Position numbers and translations under genes: made by a program. DNA of 64,000 bases, from NCBI GenBank assembly GCA_030141605.1, contig JAQGDQ010000769.1, forward strand, positions 1-64,000, in the 5' to 3' direction. Positions 36,550-47,281 of the stretch are shown piece after piece (position 1 is the first letter of the stretch; each line of letters starts with the position of its first letter). The notes beneath the pieces are model-generated. The model was not told the DNA's origin and searched no databases. It saw nothing but the letters and a program-made list of their open reading frames with translations. Source of the stretch: Tubiluchus corallicola (taxonomy: Eukaryota; Priapulida; Priapulimorpha; Priapulimorphida; Tubiluchidae).

Positions 36550-38572
36550 TGTAAAGTGGTGTCTTTTTCCTTTTTTTCTTGCTTACTCAGTTTGTTTGTC
36601 AGTAGAATAAAAGCATTAAAATGTTAATTGATCTTTCAGTAAGCTTTGTATTCAGAAACAGGTACACATAAACCACAAGGAAAACTCCGCATTTCAAAAG
36701 CATTAGTATCAGTCTCGCAACGTTACCAAAGTTAAGTGCGCTTCATACTCATATTGCATAAGTTACTAATTACTATCACCCACAAGGAACGCCGTCATTA
36801 CAAAGATGACGTCACAGCTGCTCCTGGCCTTCAACCTAAACCCGAAATTCTTGTACAAATGGCCAGTTTCTTATTAGTACATAATACATTTTATGGCTTG
36901 CAAGATATATATAATTATTTGATTTTGTGAAATGGATTGAGGCGTACATATGTCACAACTTAATTGGTCACTTACAACACACTTCTAATCGCAACACCAA
37001 ATGAAAGCCCACATATAAGTTCCTATTCGTCCGTAGCAGTAGCCTTAAATTATTTATCTGTGAACGTTTTCGAGTCATAAGCCTCTAGAGTGCAGGATCA
37101 CCTCTTGAGCTTTTTGTGATCCGGGACAGAGAAATTTACAAGATTTTGTAAAAATGTCCAAAACGCAGCCAAGATGGCCTAAAGAATCATGCCTGAAAGT
37201 TTGCCAGCTGTATCAAAATTAAGCCTTAGATTCAGATTTAATAATTATAGTTAACACTTCAACTATACTGTGAAGGCATTTCACAATATAGTTGAAGTGT
37301 TAGTAATTAAACATTCCTGCCCGTCAATCTCCAATATCCAAATTCCAACTTTACAAAGTCCAAAGTCTACTTTAGCCAAAATTTTTTGCTCATTTTTGAA
37401 TACGTGTTGGAATACCTGATGTGGATTATGTAAAGACGATAAGTATTACTCATTAAATAAACTGGGGAATATTTAAGCTAACAAAACAAAAAAGATATAT
37501 TAAAATGTCGGATGCTGGCATATTTTTGGCCAAGATCAAATGGGATGAGTCACATTCTACCAACAGTGGGCTACAGTTGTCCAACTAGAATGATGCAATA
37601 GATACTATTTTGATAATCACTATGGTTATTTAAGCTGTACTACAGTAAGCTGTGTGATGCGGTAATGTGGTGGAACTTGTTTAATCAGGTTTTTGGGTGT
37701 GGTTTGACAAGAGTAGTAGGCCTACACTGTAATAGACAAAAACTTACAGCAAGAAAAGAAACTAGCCTGGCAGAAATAAACTTGGTCAAAGTAATCATGT
37801 TTAGGGACTATCCATTGGATACTTTTCAGAGTACTACGCCATGATGTGCCATTTTGAATTTTTGTACTACTATGCAGCGGACAACAATTGTCTGAAATGG
37901 AATTCTGGATATTATTAATCATTTAACTATTACTGTTTGTTAAAATGTATTGCCAATGTGATATACTTGAATAAAATAAAGTCGTGTAAAATAACTGGTT
38001 TTCGTGGTAGACTTAACGATACAAGCCTTTAACTTTTCAATTAGTCTTGAGGTAGTTGTTAAATTATTGTTACACCGTTTTACCAAGAATGGGTATATAT
38101 ACGCTTGCTCAAGGAATTTCATGTGATACAGTATTTATACCTGTTCTCCGACTAAATGAATGAATAACAGTAACATATAAAAATTCACATATTCGTGTAT
38201 GAAAAAATGAAATACTTGTTTTACTATTGTAATAAAGATTGTTTTAACACTGTTTAACGGTGCTGCTGTAACGACCCAGTACAAAAAATTAGTTGACATT
38301 CCTGGGTCTGCTGGTTAGTTTGTTTATATTTCTTTCAATATTGCCTTGGTGAGACTTAACTTACTTTATTATTATTCCTATTTGTAATGCTTTGAATTAT
38401 GATGTAACATTTAGCTGTTTCTCTTCTGCTAGTTTAAGCACATTTAAATTAGGTACCTGGGATGGGCCTGACCTTCACATCATTGTTTGAACTTCAGTCA
38501 CAGCCTAGTTTTACCTATGCGTGTTTTACCTGTGTGACTATATAGTTGTCGACCTAGTTTTACTGCTGGATG
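36550..38572 (+). repeat. Left arm of a ~2 kb, near-identical inverted repeat
   Basis: Reverse complement of 42678-44720. The outer edge begins TGTAAAGT (36550-36557) and the inner edge is the CTAGTTTTACTGCTGGATG block ending near 38572. Short frames inside are the same in both arms with one or two changes per 60 residues, so identity is high (about 97-99% by eye), apart from an 18-base ACCTATGCGTGTTTT-type unit present once more in the right arm and small indels at the outer end. It contains a 51-base hairpin at 37252-37302. No gene is seen in the arm. Confidence 0.93.
37252..37302. repeat. 51-base perfect-stem hairpin within the left arm
   Basis: TAACACTTCAACTATA at one side pairs with TATAGTTGAAGTGTTA at the other, extending inward through CTGTGAA / TTCACAA with a few central unpaired bases. 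The same structure is at 43963-44013 in the right arm. Confidence 0.9.
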
Positions 38573-38593
38573 AATGATTAGCCATTTGCTGCT

Positions 38594-39500
38594 AAAATAC
38601 TTGAAAAAATCGCATTTAATCAACTGTCCTCTTTTCATATACAAAACAAAGTTTTATAAGACTATCAATTCGGTTTTCGAAAGTCGCATTCAACAGCATT
38701 AGCATTAATTGAAATAACTAATAAAGTGAAAGGTATATATGACATGTATCGTCTTCATTTCATGTATCAATATCATAATTCACTATTTCCACCAGCTTTT
38801 CAGTCATACTTTAGCCCAGGTTCAAATCAACATGATCATTACACAAGGTATCCAGTCTGAAACTATGTACTGCCTCTTCCAAAACAAATTTAAAGAAACG
38901 TCATCAAAACAAAATGCTATTAAAATATGGTCATCAATTCCGCGTGAAATGGAATCTCTTAATCTTTATCAATTTCAAAAAGCATCAAAGAATTACTTAC
39001 TACAAAGGTATAATTAGCTAAAAATTTTACTAATCCTGATCTTTAATTACTGACAAAAATTATTTTTTTCTAATGTACGCTATAACTGATGAAAATACTA
39101 CGTGTAACAGATTTTTGCTTACAAATTCGTGCACGTGTCGCCATCTGTGGCGGGAATGTAAAGCTTATAGTTTTGGCCAGTTTTTCTGTTTTTTACCTGT
39201 TAGTCACCTGTGCTCTGAACAGTCGGGTTAATCCACTTTAGAGTATATTTGGGACATTTATGTGCTTATTTTGTTACAATGAAGCTTTCAGTGGTATTAA
39301 CCTCTGTTGAAAAGTTTCTGTAATTACACGAGGGATATGTTAATTGATAATTGCTTCACTTATCTGGTGGAGGACTCCAAAGGTTAATGCTACTTCCTCC
39401 TCCTCACAGTGACTCGTTTATTTATATTTTATAATGTAACAATTATTTGTATGTATGTTATATGTACGATTTGCTGTGAAATAAATTCATAATTCATAAA
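38594..39500 (+). mobile_element. Internally deleted CR1/L2-type LINE, copy 2
   Basis: Begins about 20 bases inside the left inverted-repeat arm with sequence encoding KILEKIAFNQLSS, continues like copy 1 (29707 onward) including the same junction between GIYDMYR and LHFMYQYHN, and ends in the same CTCCTCCTCACAGT block and TTCATAA tail. Compared with copy 1 it carries about 240 extra bases at about 39103-39345 in the 3' untranslated part. Confidence 0.85.
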
Positions 39501-39666
39501 ATCCAATATTTTAATCAAAATCATACAAACTTTGTCCAGCTTGCTGATTACACTCAAGCAATATTGCTGCACTCCGTTTTACTCGGTTTCCTAAGAATAG
39601 TTGCCAAGATGTATTTAAAACTATGTAAAATAGTTATAGTCCGGTTTGTTAGCCAAAAAAGAAGAC

Positions 39667-40042
39667 TGGGTACAGCTTCCAAGCTCTCGTGAATTATTCT
39701 TCACGCCTTTCACACAGCGTTTTGGATATTTTTATAAAAATCTGCGTTTTAGGCCGCTGTCCCTGGACACAAAAAGGCCAAGAAGTGGCTCTGCTTTTTG
39801 GAAGCTTATAATTCCAAAACGTACACACAATTGACACACATGTGTACTATTAGGGACCAATAGGAAGTTATGTGTATGCTTTAATTTGACGGTGTGATTA
39901 GTGACTTTGGAACAAACGAAGTGACCAAATTACGTCATCAGTACCACTAAATCCATTTCACAACCTCTAAGATCCAAAATCTATTATTAGTCCATAACTT
40001 GCAAACAAAGTCATAAAATGTGACGAAATGTATTATGTATTT
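39667..40042 (-). repeat. Third, diverged copy of the inverted-repeat outer region
   Basis: Aligns in direct orientation with 44058-44405 of the right arm: GTTTTGGATATTTTTA versus GTTTTGGACATTTTTA, a GTCC..GG..CACAAAAAG block, AATAGGAA.TTAT and AATCCATTTCAC. Around 70% by eye. It shows that the arm sequence belongs to a repeat family and was not simply copied once. Confidence 0.7.
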
Positions 40043-40609
40043 CAATACTCAATAATGTGTACACCCATTTTTGACCACTAGCGAAAACTTCTCATAATTC
40101 TGTCATATTGTTATGAATATTTATTTTATATTTCGTGTAGTAGCCAAACAAGTCTTTCAAATCTGGTCTCGTCTCTTCTTTTTTACCAGGACACCCAGAC
40201 CGTTTCAAAAAACGTTTTTATTACATTTTTTCCAAAATTTGTGGGAAGTAGTTGCGGAAAGTAGTATTCTTCGTGGAAACAAGGTATGCCTTTATATGCC
40301 ACTGCCGAATACTCTTTCCACTGATATAACAGATCTACGTTCACACTGTCTCGTTCTTATAACACCTCAGCTTAAATTTTGCAAAAAAGTGCGACAAAAT
40401 CCAGCCCATGTCTATTGATACAATTAAAACTGTAACTATTACACAACATGGCAGTTCAGTGCTCACACATTGAAAACTGTAACTTGTGATAACAAGGCTT
40501 AATATGCAATTTGATTGGATAACAAGGAAGTGGTACTAATGGCTGGAATAATAAAGTGGCAGAAATAGTGTTTTTTAGCTCGCAAAGGCAAGGAGTGGGC
40601 TAAAATAAA
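40043..40609. other. Upstream region of fucosyltransferase gene 1
   Basis: The 101-residue frame at 40113-40418 shows no domain and is Phe/Leu-rich from AT bias. No promoter motif can be named. Confidence 0.4.
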
Positions 40610-41737
40610 ATGTCAAGAAAATATGGATTTGTTTGTACATACAGGAAACTGTTTTTTATTTGTTTCATATATCCTTGCTTAAAAAACATTTACATGGCGA
40701 CTCAGCAAAAAACGATTTCAGTCAGCTCAGAAAGATTTCCGGTTGTTCCAGAATGTACAGAAAACGACACCAAACTGCGAAGAAAAGTAGATGTAGATAG
40801 CGTACTCGTCAATGTGACCAAAAATGAAAAAGTTGTCAGTATTTTTCCAAAATACTTGAATAAACTTCTCCATTCGCTGAATGACACCACGTTTTACATA
40901 ACCATGGGCATGTTTCCAGGTCGGCTGGGCAATCACATGTTTCAATATGCCTCACTGTATGGAATAGCAAAAGCAAATCAGCTAACGCCAATACTGCCTG
41001 ATCGGTTTCCTTTATACAGGATATATCCCAAACTATCTATTCCAGTAATGTCATCGTGGAATTATATCACCTACAGAAAAGTATTTCGTCGAGTTCGATT
41101 TAAGTGTAACTATAAATTTTGCCCACAATCTAGCAACCTGAGAAAGTACGTTGGAAGCAGCAAAAATATTAGTTTAAAGGGGTATTTCCATTCCTACAAA
41201 TATTTTAATAAATGGAAAGATGATATTAAAGAGCAGTTTAGATTTCGTCAAGAAACAGTTGCAAAAGCCAGAAATATTCTGTATTCTCAATTAGACATGA
41301 AGTTTAATTTTCGTAAAGGCACTCAGTTTAATATCACGTTGATTGGAGTTCACGTTCGAAGGGGTGACATTAAGAAAACGAATTTGCACGTTCCCACAAA
41401 AGAATATTTGACAAGATCTATATTATACATGAGAGAAAGGTATGTGAACTCCGTGTTTGTAATTATCGGTGACAATACAGCTTGGAATAAGAGAAACATG
41501 GAAGACTTTGACGTTGTTGTCATGCCAAACACTTGTGATCCTGTAGTTGACATGTGCATTGTATCTCACTTGTGTGATCACGTGATTACAACGGTGGGAA
41601 CTTACAGTTTTTGGTGTGGATATTTATCAAAGGGAAGTGTACTATATTTTCGAGATACGTTTTTTGATAGTCATAAAGATAAAACTAGCCAAACCACTGC
41701 AGACGATTATTTCCCACCAGAATGGATTGGCTTATAA
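40610..41737 (+). CDS. GT11 galactoside alpha-1,2-fucosyltransferase-like, gene 1
   Basis: A 375-residue intact single-exon frame. A hydrophobic stretch at about 14-24 can act as signal anchor. GT11 motifs in order: GRLGNHMFQYASLYGIAKAN at 104-123, GYFHSYKYF at 191-199, GVHVRRGD at 246-253 (the HxRRGD GDP-fucose site), FVIIGDNTAWNK at 283-294, and the C-terminal motif at 314-339 including CDHVITTVGTYSFWCGYL. It ends with PPEWIGL as expected for the family. The enzyme would move fucose from GDP-fucose to a sugar, classically terminal galactose, but the linkage is not proven for invertebrate members. It lies in the 4.1 kb loop between two near-identical inverted-repeat arms. Confidence 0.92.
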   Translation: MSRKYGFVCTYRKLFFICFIYPCLKNIYMATQQKTISVSSERFPVVPECTENDTKLRRKVDVDSVLVNVTKNEKVVSIFPKYLNKLLHSLNDTTFYITMGMFPGRLGNHMFQYASLYGIAKANQLTPILPDRFPLYRIYPKLSIPVMSSWNYITYRKVFRRVRFKCNYKFCPQSSNLRKYVGSSKNISLKGYFHSYKYFNKWKDDIKEQFRFRQETVAKARNILYSQLDMKFNFRKGTQFNITLIGVHVRRGDIKKTNLHVPTKEYLTRSILYMRERYVNSVFVIIGDNTAWNKRNMEDFDVVVMPNTCDPVVDMCIVSHLCDHVITTVGTYSFWCGYLSKGSVLYFRDTFFDSHKDKTSQTTADDYFPPEWIGL

Positions 41738-42677
41738 TGACAAAAGTAGCAGCCGTAAGGGACGCAGACTGAACTAGTCGTTGGTAGGCGCTGAGTGCAC
41801 TGGTTACAGTTGGTTATATTCCAGAGCCGAGCTGAATCAGTATTTAAATGTAACCAGCTGTCCTGCCTCAGACAACAGAGGCGAGGGTCTAAGTAGTCGA
41901 CTCAACAGTATGATATTGTTCGTGGTGTGATCAAGAATTTAGAACAGCTCAACACAACATAAATGTTTTAACAGTAATTATTAAACAAAATGAAACAGTA
42001 AATCTTATTAATAATTGGCTCAATAATTAAATAGTTCAGCTTGTTTTTACTATAGTAATACTCAAAGCAAAGTGACACACAAAAACAACATATTGTACTA
42101 CTACGTTCTGCTATATAAAAAAGGTAGCACGCAAATACTCAAAGTCTAAGTTTGGTATATAACCTAAACATCTGAACTGGGGGCATGTTTTTAGCACTGG
42201 CAATAATATTACCAACTGATTATGAGAGGTATCTAAAAGCCTAACTTTCGGGCCATCCCGTACATGCTAGCATTCAAAACCGAATCCTCTACTTGTGCCG
42301 TAAGTAGTCACGTGACTAGCGGAACGAATATTGCAATTTGCGTGTTGCAGTGTAGAAGTCCAGTGCTGTAAGGAGACTAATGCTTCTATCTCCAATCAGT
42401 TTATTGTCAGGCCCGTTATAAGTAGCTACAAACGAAATGAACAAGTTCAGAGTCTTACCGGTGCTGCATTGCTGGATACTTTCCCAGACACAACCACGTC
42501 TCTCCCAGAAAGCACTGTCAGCTTGCAAATGTCACGTCGTATCTAATCCGTGAATCTGCGCATGATTTTAACTCTTTTGATCACTGCCGACGAAGAGAAT
42601 ATTGTGAACGTTTCACCAGAAAACTTCACTCTAGTTAAACATTGCAGGTTACCTTGGCGCTGGCCTTCCTTCTCGAC
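41738..42677. other. Downstream region of fucosyltransferase gene 1
   Basis: No gene recognised. The frame at 42331-42546 and its minus shadow show no motif. No copy of this segment is seen elsewhere in the window. Confidence 0.4.
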
Positions 42678-44720
42678 CATCCAGCAGTAAAACTAGGTCG
42701 ACAACTATCTAGTCACACAGGTAAAGCACGCATAGGTAAAACACGCATAGGTAAAACTAGGCTGTGACTGAAGTTCAAACAATGATGTGAAGGTCAGGCC
42801 CATCCCAGGTACCTAATTTAAATGTGCTTAAACTAGCAGAAGAGAAACAGCTAAATGTTACATCATAATTCAAAGCATTGCAAATAGGAATAATAATAAA
42901 GTAAGTTAAGTCTCACCAAGGCAATATTGAAAGAAATATAAACAAACTAACCAGCAGACCCAGGAATGTCAACTAATTTTTTGTACTGGGTCGTTACAGC
43001 AGCACCGTTAAACAGTGTTAAAACAATCTTTATTACAATAGTAAAACAAGTATTTCATTTTTTCATACACGAATATGTGAATTTTTATATGTTACTGTTA
43101 TTCATTCATTTAGTCGGAGAACAGGTATAAATACTGTATCACATGAAATTCCTTGAGCAAGCGTATATAAACCCATTCTTGGTAAAACGGTGTAACAATA
43201 ATTTAACAACTACCTCAAGACTAATTGAAAAGTTAAAGGCTTGTATCGTTAAGTCTACCACGAAAACCAGTTATTTTACACGACTTTATTTTATTCAAGT
43301 ATATCACATTGGCAATACATTTTAACAAACAGTAATAGTTAAATGATTAATAATATCCAGAATTCCATTTCAGACAATTGTTGTCCGCTGCATAGTAGTA
43401 AAAAAATTCAAAATGGCACATCATGGCGTAGTACTCTGAAAAGTATCCAATGGATAGTCCCTAAACATGATTACTTTGACCAAGTTTATTTCTGCCAGGC
43501 TAGTTTCTTTTCTTGCTGTAAGTTTTTGTTTATTACAGTGTAGGCCTACTACTCTTGTCAAACCACACCCAAAAACCTGATTAAACAAGTTCCACCACAT
43601 TTCCGCATCACACAGCTTACTGTAGTACAGCTTAAATAACCATAGTGATTATCAAAATAGTATCTATTGCATCATTCTAGTTGGACAACTGTAGCCCACT
43701 GTTGGTAGAATGTGATTCATCCCATTTGATCTTGGCCAAAAATATGCCAGCATCCGACATTTTAATATATCTTTTTTGTTTTGTTAGCTTAAATATTCCC
43801 CAGTTTATTTAATGAGTAATACTTATCGTCTTTACATAATCCACATCAGGTATTCCAACACGTATTCAAAAATGAGCAAAAAATTTTGGCTAAAGTAGAC
43901 TTTGGACTTTGTAAAGTTGGACTTTGGATATTGGAGATTGACGGGCAGGAATGTTTAATTACTAACACTTCAACTATATTGTGAAATGCCTTCACAGTAT
44001 AGTTGAAGTGTTAACTATAATTATTAAATCTGAATCTAAGGCTTAATTTTGATGATTGGATACAGCTGGCGAACTTTCAGGCATGATTCTTTAGGCCATC
44101 TTGGCTGCGTTTTGGACATTTTTACAAAATCTTGTAAATTTCTCTGTCCCGGATCACAAAAAGCTCAAGAGGTGATCCTGCACTCTAGAGGCTTATGACT
44201 CGAAAACGTTCACAGATAAATAATTTAAGGCTACTGCTACGGACGAATAGGAACTTATATGTGGGCTTTCATTTGGTGTTGCGATTAGAAGTGTGTTGTA
44301 AGTGACCAATTAAGTTGTGACATATGTACTCCTCAATCCATTTCACAAAATCAAATAATTATATATATCTTGCAAGCCATAAAATGTATTATGTACTAAT
44401 AAGAAACTGGCCATTTGTACAAGAATTTCGGATTTAGGTTGAAGGCCAGGAGCAGCTGTGACGTCATCTTTGTAATGACGGCGTTCCTTGTGGGTGATAG
44501 TAATTAGTAACTTATGCAATACGAGTATGAAGCGCACTTAACCTTGGTAACGTTGCGAGACTGATACTAATGCTTTTGAAATGCGGAGTTTTCCTTGTGG
44601 TTTATGTGTACCTGTTTCTGAATACAAAGCTTACAGAAAGATCAATTAACATTTTAATGCTTTTATTCTACTAACAGACAATCTGAGTAAGCAAGAAAAA
44701 AAGAAAAAAGATACTTTACA
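42678..44720 (-). repeat. Right arm of the ~2 kb inverted repeat
   Basis: Reverse complement of 36550-38572. Inner edge CATCCAGCAGTAAAACTAG near 42680, outer edge ACTTTACA at 44713-44720. It carries the second hairpin at 43963-44013. No clear target-site duplication was found outside the two outer edges. Confidence 0.93.
43963..44013. repeat. 51-base hairpin within the right arm
   Basis: Counterpart of 37252-37302, in inverted orientation; stem sequence TAACACTTCAACTATA paired with TATAGTTGAAGTGTTA. Confidence 0.9.
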
Positions 44721-47281
44721 ATAATTAAAGATGGCCATTCAAATAATTACAGCATGAGTTCTTGGTACCAAACAGTAACCTAATCGTAACTGCAGCTTTC
44801 ACTGTCCATAAGAGTTTGTGCACAAGATATCACCAAGTTGAGTATTCACAATTGAGCTCAAAAGTAAACTGTTACTTATCTGTGGAGTGAGCGCTCATTC
44901 CATTGGCAATCACTGCGGTACACTCCATGGAAGGGATACCATCTCCAAAACATCGCATACCACGCTCGACAGTACTAGGCGCCTGTCCGTCCACACCATG
45001 ACAACAAGTGCAGGATTGCTTATACTGTGTAGAAGGCTTTCTCCACTCAATTGCATCACAACACATTGTCCATTAGGATAGTATTACCCAACTGTCCAGG
45101 ACTTTTTCAAAATAAAACATCAGTTCAGCCAATTTCAACAGATAATTCTTAGGTTTGTCCTCAAAATTATAAACCCAACACTTTCCAGCTTATCCCCCCC
45201 ACACTTCTCAATATCACAAATAATGTTCCTGTTACTGGAACAGTTCACTACATTTCAAGCTAGTTTGATACTTTAGACATGTAACTATAGCACTATATAG
45301 GCTGAATGAGAAAGTGACACACTCCTGCAATAAAGTAATAGTGCCCAAGTGAGGAACACACTTTCAAAATGGCCTTCATAACATGGCCATTTAGGTTACT
45401 TGTGTGGCAGGTGTAGTTCATGGGTGCCGAGACTACATTATTAAAACAACGGCAGCAAAAATTAAAGTAAAATATGCAGGTAGTTTCCATATACAAAACC
45501 ATACACAACAGAGTTAGGCCCCTTCAATTGAACAAAACATTTATCATTGAACCAAGTTGCATACTATAACGTACAGATGTGGTTGCTTTAACTAAGGGGC
45601 GGACCTAGTCTGGTCCATCACAATCTGCACTTCAGTTTCAAGAACCAAATTGAGATAATCAATCATTCGACTGGCATTTTCCTGGACTCAACTCCGGATT
45701 TTTTCGAAATTTTCGAAACTGCCTGTGGAAAAAACGTGTTATGGGACTCTTGGAAGGAGGGTATAGAAGAACTGGGCCACACGATGGAAACATCCACCAT
45801 GAGGGGCTGTGATTTGTTGATTGGAGGTTCCATTTCGGGAGATTTTCGCTTGGAAAACAGCTGATGCGAAGCCAGTGATCTGACGTCTCTGCTTATAACC
45901 TAGTGTTGACGAAGCCTTTGTAGCTTTTACTAAAGAACTGACTCACATTTCTGAGCTAATGATTAATACGTGATTTCATTCCATGCCTGCTGACGTTTAA
46001 TTGTATGGCGGTCTTAGCAGCCTAGAAATGTATAGGGAAAAACGGGCTAATGTCTGACAAAATTTCTGTTTATGTTTTACAGTTTCGTGTTATGTTAATG
46101 GCTGATAAACTAAATAAATGAATCAGGAAGTACAGGAAAGAGAGTTAGCTGCACAAGATGTAAAATGCTGTAATAATTAAAGCTTTGCTACCTCATTTCA
46201 AAGGCAGTGTATGGCAGTGTTGGACAGTTATCGAGGTAATGTCACACCTAATTCAGAACTTTGTGGTTATGTCGTTTAAATTCTTGAAAATAATTTGCAA
46301 TGCCGAGACTGATCAGTGACGACATGAGAGAAATGTTATTGAACAGAGTAGGCAAGCACCAATACTCCTACAGTCATTTTCTCCCTATTGTTCATCTGAG
46401 AATATTATGCACAGATTGCATTTACTCATAGCTCCACAGCTAAAGTTTCTCTTTCTCACTCTTTACATTTTTACATTTGCAGCATTTTCGCGAGCCGTTT
46501 CGATAATGGTTTCTCCCCATATTTCTAAACGATTAAGGTCATAATATTATTATATTTCGGCAAAAACGGCCAGAACAGTCAACGTTATTTACAACACAAA
46601 CGTTAATTCTGGTGAAAAGTCGGACACTGCTTCAGGGAGTTGTATAATAAACAGACAAATATTTTGACTTACAAAGTGTGGTATAAAAGTATTAGAGAAG
46701 AAGTAACTCACAAGACAGTCATTCCTGTAGAGGCTGCAGCAAATAATTATCGCGTTAGGTCTGTTTATCAACGAATTAAAAAAAGTTAATACAGTTAAGA
46801 AAAACTTGTATTTTGGGACCATACAAGAAGACGAACTGTTAGGCCATGGTGAAAATGCTATTATAAAGACGTGATGTGGGTAAAAAACGTAATTTAATGA
46901 TTATTAGGAAAACATAAAATCATTGTCCGACATTAGCCCATTTTACCCAGTTAAACAAAATGTAATCTAAAATACTTATCAATTTTATAATGTAATCCAG
47001 TACTGTAAAAAACAATTCCACACAACTGGACTAGCACAAGAAGTTGACTTGTTAACAATCTGCTTGTGCAAACAGTAATGAAACTTCCTTGACCCAAGCA
47101 TGTGGAAAATGGAAAATAATTTCTGCGCAGGATTCCGGAAAAACAGAAATATGAGCCACGTCTTCCTTATACACAATTTCGAGTAATTATCAGCATGCTA
47201 CTTGACTCAGATAGCGTAAAAATGTGATAAATAGTTTAGTGTTATTTCGAAAATTGATCATTGTCTTTTTCTTCGTAGAAA
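44721..47281. other. Intergenic DNA upstream of sulfotransferase gene 2
   Basis: No confident gene. A 64-residue minus frame at 44872-45066 is Cys-rich (seven Cys, including SCTCCHGVDG) and looks less random than its neighbours, but has no signal peptide and no known domain. Confidence 0.4.

Noticed and set aside
40113-40418. 101-codon frame upstream of fucosyltransferase gene 1
   Set aside because: Biased Phe/Leu composition, no motif, no support as an exon of the downstream gene.
36550-44720. Short frames repeated in both inverted-repeat arms as conserved genes
   Set aside because: Their similarity is explained by near-identity of the whole arms; no codon-like constraint or domain is visible.
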